Assembly (NCBI RefSeq): GCF_003116095.1
Contig: NZ_LGRA01000008.1
Span: 614,008 to 652,306 of the forward strand
Length of the DNA: 38,299 nt
Source of the DNA: Azospirillum sp. TSO35-2
GTDB taxonomy: Bacteria; Pseudomonadota; Alphaproteobacteria; Azospirillales; Azospirillaceae
Reading direction: 5' to 3'
Numbering within the stretch: the stretch's first letter is position 1; every line of letters begins with the position of its first letter. A model generated the notes under the pieces. The model was not told the origin of the DNA, made no database searches, and saw only the letters and a list, made by a program, of their open reading frames with translations. This document shows positions 17,351 through 25,744 of the stretch, one piece after another. The position numbers and the translations under genes were made by a program.

Positions 17351-17414
17351 CCCCGGGCGCCATGGTGCCCGGGGTCCTGATCCGCCGGAGGGGGGAGGGA
17401 ATATCCCTTCCCCC
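17351..17414 (+). repeat. Two stem-loops between pstS and pstC
   Basis: The first is a 24-nt near-palindrome (17351-17374) with arms CCCCGGGC and GCCCGGGG around GCCATGGT. The second (17391-17414) pairs GGGGGAGGGA with TCCCTTCCCCC around ATA, with one bulged T. Neither is followed by a T-run, so they look like mRNA-stabilising or partial-attenuation hairpins, which would let pstS mRNA accumulate over pstCAB. Confidence 0.55.
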
Positions 17415-17438
17415 TTCCGCACGCCTCACGGAGCGGCC

Positions 17439-18419
17439 ATGACCGAGATTGCGCTAGCCTTGACCGACCAAGCCTCCACCGCCCGCCGGGCCCGCAACCA
17501 GCGCCTGCAGGATGCCGTCTTCCGCAACGCCACCCTGGCCTTCGCCCTGCTCGTTCTGCTGATCCTGGGCGGCGTCACGGTGTCGCTGATCGACGGGGCG
17601 CTGCCGGCGCTGCGCACCTTCGGCTTCGGCTTCGTCACCGCCGAAGTCTGGAACCCGGTGTCGGAGAATTTCGGGGCGCTCGCGCCCATCTACGGTACGC
17701 TCGTCACCTCGATCATCGCGATGGCGGTCGGCATTCCGGTCAGCTTCGGCATCGCCCTGTTCATCACCGAGATGTGCCCCGCCTGGCTGAAGCGCCCGCT
17801 CGGCGTCGCGATCGAGCTGCTCGCCGGCATTCCCAGCATCATCTACGGCATCTGGGGCCTGTTCGTCTTCGCCCCCTTCATGCAGTCGACGATCCAGCCC
17901 TTCCTGATCGCCACGCTGGGCCAGATCCCCGGCATCGGCAACCTGTTTATGGGCCCGCCCTACGGCATCGGCGTGCTGACCGCCGGGCTGATCCTGGGCA
18001 TCATGGTGCTGCCCTTCATCACCTCGATCACCCGCGACGTCTTCGAGACGGTGCCGCCGATGGTGCGCGAATCGGCCTACGGCCTGGGCGCCACCACCTG
18101 GGAGGTGGTGTGGAACGTCGTGCTGCCCTACACCCGCACCGGCGTGGTCGGCGGCGTCATGCTGGGGCTGGGCCGCGCGCTGGGCGAGACGATGGCGGTG
18201 ACCTTCGTCATCGGCAACGCGCACCGCATCAGCTCCTCGATCATGGCGCCGGGCACGACGATCTCGGCCTCCATCGCCAACGAATTCACCGAAGCGGTCG
18301 GCGACGTCTACACCTCGTCGCTGGTGGCGCTGGGGCTGATCCTGTTCGTGATCACCTTCGCCGTGCTGTCGATCGCCAAGCTGATGCTGCTGCGCCTGCA
18401 GCGCAAGGCCGGAGTCTGA
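17439..18419 (+). CDS. pstC: Phosphate ABC transporter permease PstC
   Basis: PstC is one of the two inner-membrane subunits of the high-affinity phosphate importer. The 326-residue protein has six or so hydrophobic segments, the first near residues 32-52. [20 protein letters not shown] opens the permease domain, [20 protein letters not shown] is the highly conserved PstC/PstA signature, and [20 protein letters not shown] is the EAA loop that docks the ATPase. [17 protein letters not shown] is another PstC hallmark. CGGAG precedes ATG 17439. It follows pstS by 117 bp with two stem-loops in between, and pstA starts 5 bp after its stop. Confidence 0.96.
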   Translation: MTEIALALTDQASTARRARNQRLQDAVFRNATLAFALLVLLILGGVTVSLIDGALPALRTFGFGFVTAEVWNPVSENFGALAPIYGTLVTSIIAMAVGIPVSFGIALFITEMCPAWLKRPLGVAIELLAGIPSIIYGIWGLFVFAPFMQSTIQPFLIATLGQIPGIGNLFMGPPYGIGVLTAGLILGIMVLPFITSITRDVFETVPPMVRESAYGLGATTWEVVWNVVLPYTRTGVVGGVMLGLGRALGETMAVTFVIGNAHRISSSIMAPGTTISASIANEFTEAVGDVYTSSLVALGLILFVITFAVLSIAKLMLLRLQRKAGV

Positions 18420-18424
18420 GGCTC

Positions 18425-19306
18425 ATGAGCATCTCCAATTCCGCCACCCTGTCCATGCCGGTCGGCGGCCTGTACCACCGCCGGCGCATCGTCAACAAGG
18501 TGGCCCTGTCGCTGGCGCTGGGCGCCGCCGGTTTCGGCCTGTTCTGGCTGGTCGCCATCCTGTGGACGCTGCTCTACAACGGGCTGTCGGCCATCAACCT
18601 CCCCCTGTTCACCGAGAACACGCCGCCGCCGGGCGGCGAGGGCGGGCTGCTGAACGCGATCTTCGGCAGTGTCATCATGACCACCGTCGCCACCCTGGTC
18701 GGCACGCCGATCGGCATCATGGCCGGCACCTACCTGGCCGAGTTCGGCCGCAACGGCAAGCTGGCCGAGGTGGTGCGCTTCATCAACGACGTGCTGCTCA
18801 GCGCGCCGTCGATCATGATCGGCCTGTTCGTCTATGAACTGATGGTCGTCCGCATGGGCCATTTCTCGGCCTGGGCCGGCGCCATCGCGCTGGCGGTCAT
18901 CGTCATCCCGGTCGTCGTCCGCACGACCGAGGACATGCTGAAGCTGGTGCCCAACAGCCTGCGCGAAGCCGCGGCGGCGCTGGGCGCGCCGCAGTGGAAG
19001 ATGATCACCATGGTGGCCTACCGCGCCGCCCGCAACGGCATGATCACCGGCGTCCTGCTGGCCATCGCCCGCATCAGCGGCGAGACGGCGCCGCTGCTGT
19101 TCACCGCCCTGAACAACCAGTTCTGGAGCGCGGACATGAACGCGCCGATGGCCAACCTGCCGGTCGTCATCTTCCAGTACGCGATGTCGCCCTATGAAGA
19201 CTGGCGGCAGCTGGCCTGGGGCGGCGCGCTGCTGATCACGGTGACCATCCTGCTCCTCAACATCGGCGCCCGGCTGCTGGCCGGTCTCGGCACGACCAGA
19301 AAGTAA
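18425..19306 (+). CDS. pstA: Phosphate ABC transporter permease PstA
   Basis: PstA pairs with PstC to form the phosphate channel in the inner membrane. The 293-residue protein has a basic cytoplasmic N-terminus, TM1 near residues 27-50 and a periplasmic loop with [20 protein letters not shown], typical of Pst[21 protein letters not shown] is the conserved signature, [20 protein letters not shown] is the EAA loop, and [20 protein letters not shown] is a strong PstA motif. ATG 18425 lies 5 bp after the pstC stop with GGAG/TGAGG upstream. The open frame extends further upstream inside pstC, but only this start gives the family N-terminus. pstB follows after 2 bp. Confidence 0.96.
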   Translation: MSISNSATLSMPVGGLYHRRRIVNKVALSLALGAAGFGLFWLVAILWTLLYNGLSAINLPLFTENTPPPGGEGGLLNAIFGSVIMTTVATLVGTPIGIMAGTYLAEFGRNGKLAEVVRFINDVLLSAPSIMIGLFVYELMVVRMGHFSAWAGAIALAVIVIPVVVRTTEDMLKLVPNSLREAAAALGAPQWKMITMVAYRAARNGMITGVLLAIARISGETAPLLFTALNNQFWSADMNAPMANLPVVIFQYAMSPYEDWRQLAWGGALLITVTILLLNIGARLLAGLGTTRK

Positions 19307-19308
19307 CC

Positions 19309-20199
19309 ATGGACATGACCCACATGGACGCCAACAGCCCCGCGGACAGCAGCCGCCAGATGCCGCCCCACGCCTTCAGCGGTCCGTCCGGCCATCACGC
19401 CTCGGTCGGTCCGTCGCACGACCGGCCGATCGCCGGCGCCGGGCTGCCCGAGAAGATCAGTGTGCGCAACCTGGACTTCTTCTATGACGGCTACCGGGCA
19501 CTGAAGAGCGTCACGCTGCCGCTGTACGACCGCCATGTCACCGCCTTCATCGGCCCGTCGGGCTGCGGCAAGTCGACCCTGCTGCGCATCCTGAACCGGA
19601 TGTACGACCTCTACCCCAAGCAGGTCGCCACCGGCGAGGTGCTGCTGGACGGCGTCAACATCCTGTCGCCCAAGCAGGACCTGAACCTGCTGCGCGCCCG
19701 CGTCGGCATGGTGTTCCAGAAGCCGACGCCGTTCCCGATGTCGATCTACGACAACATCGCCTTCGGCGTCCGGCTGTATGAAAAGCTGTCGCGCGCCGAC
19801 ATGGACGAGCGGGTGGAGTTCTCGCTCCGCCGTGCCGCGCTGTGGGACGAGGTGAAGGACAAGCTGCGCCAGAACGGCATGAGCCTGTCCGGCGGCCAGC
19901 AGCAGCGCCTGTGCATCGCCCGCGCTATCGCGGTCAAGCCGTCGGTCCTGCTGCTGGACGAGCCGACCTCGGCGCTCGACCCGATCTCCACCGCCAAGTG
20001 CGAGGAGCTGATCGACGAGCTGCGTTCCGACTACTGCATCGCCATCGTGACCCACAACATGCAGCAGGCGGCCCGCATCTCCAACTTCACCGCCTTCATG
20101 TATCTGGGCGAGCTGATCGAATTCGGGAACACCGAAGAGATCTTCACCAACCCGGCCAAGGAAAAGACCTCCGAATACATCACCGGCCGCTTCGGCTGA
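19309..20199 (+). CDS. pstB: Phosphate ABC transporter ATPase PstB
   Basis: PstB hydrolyses ATP to power the PstCA channel and also takes part in phosphate signalling to PhoR in other bacteria. Walker A is GPSGCGKST near residue 84, the Q-loop is [20 protein letters not shown], the signature is LSGGQQQR, Walker B is [14 protein letters not shown] and the H-loop is [13 protein letters not shown]. The protein is 296 residues, some 40 longer than a minimal PstB. The surplus is a disordered, His- and Met-containing N-terminal tail (about residues 1-45) before [15 protein letters not shown] 19309 follows the pstA stop by 2 bp. No phoU or phoB follows in the window. Confidence 0.96.
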   Translation: MDMTHMDANSPADSSRQMPPHAFSGPSGHHASVGPSHDRPIAGAGLPEKISVRNLDFFYDGYRALKSVTLPLYDRHVTAFIGPSGCGKSTLLRILNRMYDLYPKQVATGEVLLDGVNILSPKQDLNLLRARVGMVFQKPTPFPMSIYDNIAFGVRLYEKLSRADMDERVEFSLRRAALWDEVKDKLRQNGMSLSGGQQQRLCIARAIAVKPSVLLLDEPTSALDPISTAKCEELIDELRSDYCIAIVTHNMQQAARISNFTAFMYLGELIEFGNTEEIFTNPAKEKTSEYITGRFG

Positions 20200-20205
20200 G
20201 CGGCC

Positions 20206-20236
20206 GCCGGCCTTCTTCGTTGCGGAGAGGGCCGGC
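20206..20236 (+). terminator. Stem-loop after pstB, terminator candidate
   Basis: GCCGGCC (20206-20212) pairs with GGCCGGC (20230-20236) and the stem can extend by three pairs including one G-T wobble. It lies 7 bp after the pstB stop. No T-run follows, so termination efficiency is uncertain. Confidence 0.4.
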
Positions 20237-20293
20237 CCCCTGATCCGGTGGGCATCCGGGTTGGAGGAGGTCCAGCTTGGACTGGGCAGCGAC

Positions 20294-20584
20294 ATGGTCT
20301 CTCGGGCGCTGAGCGGCGGCATGGGAGTTTCACGGGCGCATTGTGGAATCGGCACCCTGCTGATCGACCTGGCCCCGGCCCTGGCCCGGCGGTTTGGTCG
20401 CCCTGGCCTGTCCATCGCCGCTGGAGCCTGCGGCGCGTTCGTCGCTTGGGCGATTCTCTGGGGCTTCGCCCAGGCCGGATTCCTCCGGCGAGGCCCAACG
20501 GTCTGGGTTTTCCCGGTCGTCATCGGCGCCCTTTTCGGCGCGCGGAGCGGCTGGAACGCCTGGCGCTGCCGCTTCGGCGATTGA
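20294..20584 (+). CDS. Small putative membrane protein, unknown
   Basis: This is a possible 96-residue protein with no recognised family. It contains two hydrophobic segments (about SIAAGACGAFVAWAILWGFA and TVWVFPVVIGALFGARSGW) joined by a basic FLRRG loop, a sensible two-helix hairpin with a basic loop. The frame has a strong GGAGGAGG at 20263-20270, but that is too far from ATG 20294 and too close to a TTG that lies in another frame, so the true start is unsure (ATG 20294, ATG 20321 or a rare start near 20282). It sits alone between the pst operon and the exporter gene. It could be a chance frame. Confidence 0.45.
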   Translation: MVSRALSGGMGVSRAHCGIGTLLIDLAPALARRFGRPGLSIAAGACGAFVAWAILWGFAQAGFLRRGPTVWVFPVVIGALFGARSGWNAWRCRFGD

Positions 20585-20881
20585 AGGCGCCCCGAGCGGG
20601 CCAGCCGTCGAAACGCAAGCCCATTGGGCGATGCGCGCTTTTTGATGAGCGTTGCGGTGCCGACGCCATACCCTCCACCAACAATTTCCATAATCCCCCT
20701 TATGTGTCTTTGACCGATTGCATCCGATATCGGAAATAATTCGCTTCTCGTTCGCCGACATTTCCCCTATGATCCGGCCCTCTCCGCGACCCTGCTTCGG
20801 CCCGTCCTGATCGGCCGACGTCGCGCGCCGGCCCGGGCCGGACCATTTTTTAAACCCGCTTTCGATGTCCAAGGTCTTCCC
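20585..20881. other. Regulatory intergenic region before the Tet-type exporter
   Basis: About 300 bp without a convincing gene. It holds an AT-richer patch at 20690-20760 with a promoter-like pair (TTGACC and AATAAT) around the palindrome TCCGATATCGGA, and a second AT-rich patch (TTTTTTAAA) near 20850. Confidence 0.5.
20710..20740 (+). promoter_or_regulatory. Candidate promoter with embedded 12-bp palindromic operator
   Basis: TTGACC (20710-20715) and AATAAT (20735-20740) are separated by 19 bp, slightly long for a sigma-70 promoter. The perfect palindrome TCCGATATCGGA (20723-20734) sits in the spacer, touching the -10 box, where a bound repressor would block polymerase. It is about 140 bp before the exporter start. 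Confidence 0.45.
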
Positions 20882-22129
20882 ATGTCTCCCGTTCTTCGCC
20901 CGCGCACGGCCACCATGGCCTTCATCCTCGTCACCGCCGCGCTCGACATCGTCGCGATGGGCATCGTGATTCCGGTGCTGCCGGCCTTGATCGAGGGGTT
21001 TGTCGCCGCCGATGCGCAGGCCGGCACCATCAACGGCGCGTTGATCGCGCTGTGGGCGCTGATGCAGTTCTTTTCGTCGCCGGTCATCGGGTCGCTGTCG
21101 GACCGGTTCGGCCGGCGGCCGGTCATCCTGTTGTCGGCCCTCGGGCTGGCGGCCGACTATGTGCTGATGGCGCTGGCGCCCAGCCTGTGGTGGCTGGTGG
21201 TCGGGCGGGCGGTCGCCGGCGTGACCTCCTCCAGCTTCACCACCGTCTTCGCCTACATGGCCGACGTGACCCCGGCCGACCAGCGGGCGCGGGCCTACGG
21301 CCTGATCGGCGCCGCGTTCAGCGCCGGCTTCATCGCCGGCCCGCTGCTGGGCGGCGTGCTGGGCGAGCTGTCGCCGCGGGCCCCCTTCTGGGCCGCGGCG
21401 GCGCTGAGTGGCCTCGCCTTCCTCTACGGCCTGTTCGTGCTGCCGGAATCGCTGGCGCCGGAGCATCGCATGGCCTTCTCCTGGCGGCGGGCCAACCCGT
21501 TCGGGGCGTTGCGCCTGCTGCGCTCGCACCCGGAGCTGTCGGGGCTGTCGCTGGTCAATTTCCTGCTGCATTTCTCCCACCAGGTCTTCCCCGCCGTCTT
21601 CGTGCTCTACGCCGCGCACCGGTACGGCTGGAGCGCCTGGGACGTCGGCCTGCTGCTGGCGACGGTCGGCGCGCTCGACCTCGTCATGCAGGGGGTGTTG
21701 GTGCCGCGGGTGGTCAAGCGGCTGGGCGACCGCAGCACGATGATCATCGGCCTGTTCGGCGGAGCCTTCGGCATCGCCTGCATGGGGCTGGCGCCGACCG
21801 GCCTGTACTTCGCCCTGGCCATCCTGCCCAACGCCCTGTGGGGACTGGCGATGCCGACCATCCAGTCGCTGATGACGCAGCGGGTGTCCCAGTCGGAGCA
21901 GGGCCAGTTGCAGGGCGCCAACATGAGCGTCGCCAGCGTCGCCGGCATCCTGTCGCCGGTGTTCTTCGGTGCGGTCTACTCCGCCTCGGCCGGGTCGGAC
22001 CCGCTGCTGCCGCATCCGGGGTCGGCCTTCCTGATCGCGGCGCTGGTGCTGCTGGCCGGAGCGCTGATCGGCTGGGCGGTGGCGCGGCGGAACGGGCGCG
22101 CGGCGGGGGCGGACGGTCTGGCGACCTGA
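20882..22129 (+). CDS. MFS exporter, TCR/Tet-like (DHA1) family
   Basis: This 415-residue inner-membrane transporter has about 12 hydrophobic segments. Helix 1 contains [20 protein letters not shown], with the Asp and proline pattern of TetA-type antiporters. The motif A loop is [19 protein letters not shown] near residue 70. [22 protein letters not shown] is the conserved segment between helices 4 and 5, and [20 protein letters not shown] is the antiporter motif C. The length fits. ATG 20882 has AAGGT upstream. The substrate is unknown; tetracycline is not implied, as most relatives export other compounds. The upstream palindrome suggests control by a repressor, but no regulator gene is adjacent. 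Confidence 0.92.
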   Translation: MSPVLRPRTATMAFILVTAALDIVAMGIVIPVLPALIEGFVAADAQAGTINGALIALWALMQFFSSPVIGSLSDRFGRRPVILLSALGLAADYVLMALAPSLWWLVVGRAVAGVTSSSFTTVFAYMADVTPADQRARAYGLIGAAFSAGFIAGPLLGGVLGELSPRAPFWAAAALSGLAFLYGLFVLPESLAPEHRMAFSWRRANPFGALRLLRSHPELSGLSLVNFLLHFSHQVFPAVFVLYAAHRYGWSAWDVGLLLATVGALDLVMQGVLVPRVVKRLGDRSTMIIGLFGGAFGIACMGLAPTGLYFALAILPNALWGLAMPTIQSLMTQRVSQSEQGQLQGANMSVASVAGILSPVFFGAVYSASAGSDPLLPHPGSAFLIAALVLLAGALIGWAVARRNGRAAGADGLAT

Positions 22130-22199
22130 GGGGGGCTTGCATCGCCGCAACCCGGCCCCACATCCCTGCGCAACCCCGCCCCCGCAATACCCCATCGCT

Positions 22200-22217
22200 C
22201 CGCTGCACTATCAGCGG
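22200..22217 (+). terminator. Short stem-loop after the exporter gene
   Basis: CCGCTG (22200-22205) and CAGCGG (22212-22217) form a 6-bp stem with a 6-nt loop, 70 bp after the exporter stop, followed by TGGGAATTT. It is a weak terminator candidate at best. Confidence 0.3.
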
Positions 22218-22290
22218 TGGGAATTTGCGGGCGAACGCGCTAAGACTGTCGGCTTCCACCCGCACCGTTTCACACGATTTGGAGAACGCG

Positions 22291-24351
22291 ATGCTCGCGG
22301 CCCCCAACCTGTTCGCCCACCGCCCCGACCGGAGCGTGCGCCCCAAGGCGGCGCCGTTCCTGCCGATGTCGCGTGCGGAGATGGACCGGCTGGGCTGGGA
22401 CCAGTGCGATGTCATCGTCGTCACCGGCGACGCCTACATCGACCATCCCAGCTTTGGCATGGCGATCATCGGGCGGCTGCTGGAATCGCAGGGGCTGCGG
22501 GTCGGCATCATCGCCCAGCCGGACTGGAGCAGCGCCGACGCCTTCAAGGTGCTGGGCAAGCCGCGCCTGTTCTGGGGCGTCACCGGCGGCAACATGGATT
22601 CGATGGTCAACCACTACACGGCCGACCGTCGCCTGCGCCACAACGACAGCTACACCCCGAACGACGAGGGCGGCAAGCGGCCCGACCGCGCCGTCATCGT
22701 CTATTCCCAGCGCTGCCGCGAAGCCTTCAAGGACGTCCCCATCGTGCTGGGCGGCATCGAGGCCAGCTTGCGCCGCATCGCCCAGTACGACCATTGGAGC
22801 GAGAAGATCCGCCGGTCCGTCCTGGTCGACGCCAAGGCCGACCTGCTGGTCTACGGCAACGCCGAGCGCGCGATCATCGAGATCGCGCAGCGGGCGCTGG
22901 CCGGTGAATCGCCCAAGGCGATGATCGACATCCGCGGCACCGCGGTGATGCGCTCCGCCATTCCCGACGGCTGGACAGTGGTCGACAGCAGCTCGATCGA
23001 CGAGCCGTCGGCCGTGGTGTCGCCGCGCGCCGCCGGCGCCGACCGCATGGCGGTGCGCCTGCCCAGCTACGAGCAGGTGTCGGCCGACAAGGTGCTCTAC
23101 GCCCACGCCAGCCGCGTGCTGCACCAGGAGAGCAACCCCGGCAACGCCCGTGCGCTGGTCCAGCGCCACGGCGACCGCGACGTCTGGCTGAACCCGCCGC
23201 CGATCCCGCTGGAAACGCCGGAGATGGACGGCGTCTATGACCTGCCCTACGCCCGCGCGCCCCACCCGTCCTACGGCGACGCGCGGATTCCGGCGTGGGA
23301 GATGATCCGGTTCTCGGTCAACATCATGCGCGGCTGCTTTGGCGGCTGTTCCTTCTGCTCGATCACCGAGCATGAGGGCCGCGTCATCCAAAGCCGCTCC
23401 GAAGGCTCGATCCTGCGCGAGATCGAGCTGATCCGCGACAAGACCAAGGGCTTCACCGGCACCATCTCGGACATGGGCGGGCCGACCGCCAACATGTACC
23501 GCCTCGCCTGCAAGGACAAGGAGACGGAGTCGGTCTGCCGCCGGCCGTCCTGCGTCTTCCCCGACATCTGCAAGAACCTGAACACCGACCATTCCTCGCT
23601 GGTCCAGCTCTACCGCAAGGCGCGGGCGGTGCCGGGGGTGAAGAAGATCCACATCGCGTCGGGCCTGCGCTACGACCTCGCCGTCCGCAACCCGGAGTAT
23701 GTGAAGGAGCTGGTGACCCACCATGTCGGCGGCTATCTGAAGATCGCGCCGGAGCACACCGAGCCGGGGCCGCTCGCCAAGATGATGAAGCCCGGCATGG
23801 GCGCCTACGACGACTTCAAGCGGATGTTCGACAAGGCGGCCAAGGAGGCCGGCAAGAAGCTCTACCTGATCCCCTACTTCATCGCCGCCCACCCCGGCAC
23901 CACGGACGAGGACATGATGAACCTCGCCCTGTGGCTGAAGCGGAACGGCTTCAAGGCCGACCAGGTGCAGACCTTCCTGCCCTCGCCGATGTCGCTGGCG
24001 ACCGCCATGTATCACAGCGAGCGCAACCCGCTGCGCCCGGTCCGCCGCGTCGGGTCGGAGGAGGTGTCGTCGGCCAAGGGTCTGAAGCAGCGCCGCCTGC
24101 ACAAGGCTTTCCTGCGCTACCACGATCCGGAGAACTGGCCGATCCTGCGCGAGGCGCTGAAGCGCATGGGCCGCGACGACCTGATCGGCCCGGGTGAACA
24201 CCAGCTGATCCCGGCGTGGCAGCCGGTGGGCGCCACCGCCAAGCCGCGGGAGAAGGGGCCGAAGGGCAAGACCTTCATGACCCAGCAGGCCGGCCAGGGC
24301 CGGCGGATGGTGCCGCCGCCCGCCGGAAAGCCGGGGCGGCGGGCCGGCTGA
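22291..24351 (+). CDS. ygiQ: YgiQ-family radical SAM protein
   Basis: This 686-residue protein belongs to the YgiQ (UPF0313) radical SAM family, whose biochemical role is not established. The N-terminal part resembles cobalamin-binding-like Rossmann domains ([37 protein letters not shown]). The [4Fe-4S] motif CFGGCSFC (CxxxCxxC) is near residues 349-356, preceded by VNIMRG. Further family blocks include [17 protein letters not shown] [16 protein letters not shown], extra cysteines in [34 protein letters not shown] and [18 protein letters not shown]. The C-terminus is basic and low-complexity. ATG 22291 has GGAGA five bases upstream; the open frame continues upstream across the exporter gene but only in a meaningless frame. 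The gene is probably monocistronic. Confidence 0.95.
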   Translation: MLAAPNLFAHRPDRSVRPKAAPFLPMSRAEMDRLGWDQCDVIVVTGDAYIDHPSFGMAIIGRLLESQGLRVGIIAQPDWSSADAFKVLGKPRLFWGVTGGNMDSMVNHYTADRRLRHNDSYTPNDEGGKRPDRAVIVYSQRCREAFKDVPIVLGGIEASLRRIAQYDHWSEKIRRSVLVDAKADLLVYGNAERAIIEIAQRALAGESPKAMIDIRGTAVMRSAIPDGWTVVDSSSIDEPSAVVSPRAAGADRMAVRLPSYEQVSADKVLYAHASRVLHQESNPGNARALVQRHGDRDVWLNPPPIPLETPEMDGVYDLPYARAPHPSYGDARIPAWEMIRFSVNIMRGCFGGCSFCSITEHEGRVIQSRSEGSILREIELIRDKTKGFTGTISDMGGPTANMYRLACKDKETESVCRRPSCVFPDICKNLNTDHSSLVQLYRKARAVPGVKKIHIASGLRYDLAVRNPEYVKELVTHHVGGYLKIAPEHTEPGPLAKMMKPGMGAYDDFKRMFDKAAKEAGKKLYLIPYFIAAHPGTTDEDMMNLALWLKRNGFKADQVQTFLPSPMSLATAMYHSERNPLRPVRRVGSEEVSSAKGLKQRRLHKAFLRYHDPENWPILREALKRMGRDDLIGPGEHQLIPAWQPVGATAKPREKGPKGKTFMTQQAGQGRRMVPPPAGKPGRRAG

Positions 24352-24375
24352 CCCCTCCCCTCTCCCAAAGGTCAG
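24348..24375 (+). terminator. Weak inverted repeat at the ygiQ stop
   Basis: CTGACC (24348-24353, containing the stop codon) and GGTCAG (24370-24375) are complementary across a 16-nt loop. There is no T-run. Listed as a possible but weak 3' end structure. Confidence 0.2.
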
Positions 24376-24454
24376 GCTGGACAGGGCGGCGCCCGGCCGT
24401 ATCTCGTTGCTGCGCCGGAAGACCGGCGCGACACGGCATGCGAGGCTTCGACCG

Positions 24455-25312
24455 ATGGCACAGAACGCAACCGACACACCCGTGTGGTTCATCACCGGCT
24501 GCTCGACCGGCTTCGGCCGTGAACTGGCGCGGCTGGTGCTGGAGCGGGGCTGGCGCGTCGCCGCGACCGCCCGCAACCCGCGGACGCTCGATGACCTGCT
24601 GGCCGGGCATGGCGAGCGCGGACGGGCCATCGCGCTCGACGTGACCGATCCGGCGCAGGTCACCCGCGCGGTCCGCGAGGCGGAAGAGGCCTTCGGGCGG
24701 CTCGACGTGGTGGTGAACAACGCCGGCTACGGCTATCTGTCCGCCATCGAAGAGGGCGAGGATGCCGAGATCCGCGCCATGTTCGACACCAATCTCTTCG
24801 GTCTGGCCGCGGTGACGCGGGCGGTGCTGCCGGGCATGCGGGCGCGCCGTCGCGGGCACATCGTCAACATCTCGTCGCAGGGCGGGATGATCGGCTTTCC
24901 CGGGTCGGGCTACTACGCCGCCACCAAGTTCGCGGTCGAAGGGTTGTCGGAATCGCTGTCCAAGGAGGTCGCGCCGCTCGGCATCCGCGTGCTGATCGTG
25001 GAGCCGGGACCGTTCCGCACCGACTGGGCCGGCCGGTCGCTCAAGCAGTCCGCCACCTGGATCGACGATTACGAGCAGACCTCCGGCGCACGGCGCAAGC
25101 AGGTTTCCGGCTACAGCGGCAAGCAGCCCGGCGACCCGGTGCGGGCGGCGGAGGCGATCATCAAGGCCGTCGGCGCCGAAAACCCGCCGCTGCGCCTGAT
25201 CCTCGGCCGGCCGGCGCTGGAGGCCGTGCGCGGCAAGCTGCGCTCCGTGCTCGACGAGATCGACGCCTGGGAAACCACGACGCTGAGCGCGGATTTCCCG
25301 GACGCAGGGTGA
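24455..25312 (+). CDS. Short-chain dehydrogenase/reductase (SDR)
   Basis: This 285-residue NAD(P)-dependent oxidoreductase is of the classical SDR type. The cofactor motif is TGCSTGFG near residues 14-21, preceded by VWFI. ALDVTD places the adenine-binding Asp, NNAG is near 90, the catalytic Ser lies in IVNISSQGG and the YxxxK pair in YYAATKFAVEG. VEPGPFRTDW is the conserved PG region. The ARNPRTL after the second strand suggests NADP preference. The first visible in-frame start (TTG 24407) would add 16 basic residues; ATG 24455 with GAGG upstream and the normal N-terminus is preferred. The substrate is unknown. The stop is 31 bp from the convergent response-regulator stop. Confidence 0.93.
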   Translation: MAQNATDTPVWFITGCSTGFGRELARLVLERGWRVAATARNPRTLDDLLAGHGERGRAIALDVTDPAQVTRAVREAEEAFGRLDVVVNNAGYGYLSAIEEGEDAEIRAMFDTNLFGLAAVTRAVLPGMRARRRGHIVNISSQGGMIGFPGSGYYAATKFAVEGLSESLSKEVAPLGIRVLIVEPGPFRTDWAGRSLKQSATWIDDYEQTSGARRKQVSGYSGKQPGDPVRAAEAIIKAVGAENPPLRLILGRPALEAVRGKLRSVLDEIDAWETTTLSADFPDAG

Positions 25313-25318
25313 GAGCGG

Positions 25319-25366
25319 TCAGACGAACAGTTTCATCGTCTTTCAGACGAACAACTCCATCGTCTG
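25319..25366. repeat. Tandem 24-bp duplication at the 3' end of the response regulator gene
   Basis: Units at 25319-25342 and 25343-25366 match at 20 of 24 positions. Read on the minus strand, the inner unit encodes QTMELFV plus stop and the outer one, after that stop, encodes KTMKLFV plus a second stop in the same frame. The duplication therefore copied the C-terminal heptapeptide and the stop codon. Confidence 0.85.
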
Positions 25367-25744
25367 CGGGATGTTGCGCGGTTCCTCGCCGGCCAGGATG
25401 GCGCGGGCGACGTCGACGGCGGCCAGCAGGCCGCTCTGGGTGAAGGGCTTGGGCAGGCAACCGATGCCGGGAACCGACCCGCCCTTCTTCAGTTCGTCGC
25501 GGTAGGAGGTGATGAACAGGCAGGGCACGCCCAGCCCGGTCAGACGCCGCGCGGCGTCGACGCCGTTGGACCCCTGGCCGAGATGCACGTCGACCAGCGC
25601 CAGGTCGGGCTTGTCGGCCTCGGCCAGGGCGACCGCCTCGGCGGTGGTGGCGGCCGGACCGGTGACGGTGTGGCCGACCGTCTCCAGATAGAGCTGCTGC
25701 TCCAGCGCGATCAGAACCTCGTCTTCCACCAGCAGGATCTTCAT
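25343..25744 (-). CDS. Single-domain response regulator
   Basis: This 133-residue CheY-like receiver has no output domain. The acidic pair is in LLVEDEVLIALEQQLYLE (residues 7-9), the phospho-acceptor Asp in LALVDVHLGQGSNGVDAA near residue 50, the switch Thr/Ser in LFITSYRD and the Lys in LPKPFTQ. The start overlaps the stop of the histidine kinase gene by 4 bp (ATGA), so the two are translationally coupled and almost certainly partners. Single receivers paired with HWE/HisKA_2 kinases often act as phosphate sinks or relay to other proteins. The gene ends in QTMELFV, which is duplicated just after the stop. Confidence 0.93.
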   Translation of the reverse strand: MKILLVEDEVLIALEQQLYLETVGHTVTGPAATTAEAVALAEADKPDLALVDVHLGQGSNGVDAARRLTGLGVPCLFITSYRDELKKGGSVPGIGCLPKPFTQSGLLAAVDVARAILAGEEPRNIPQTMELFV

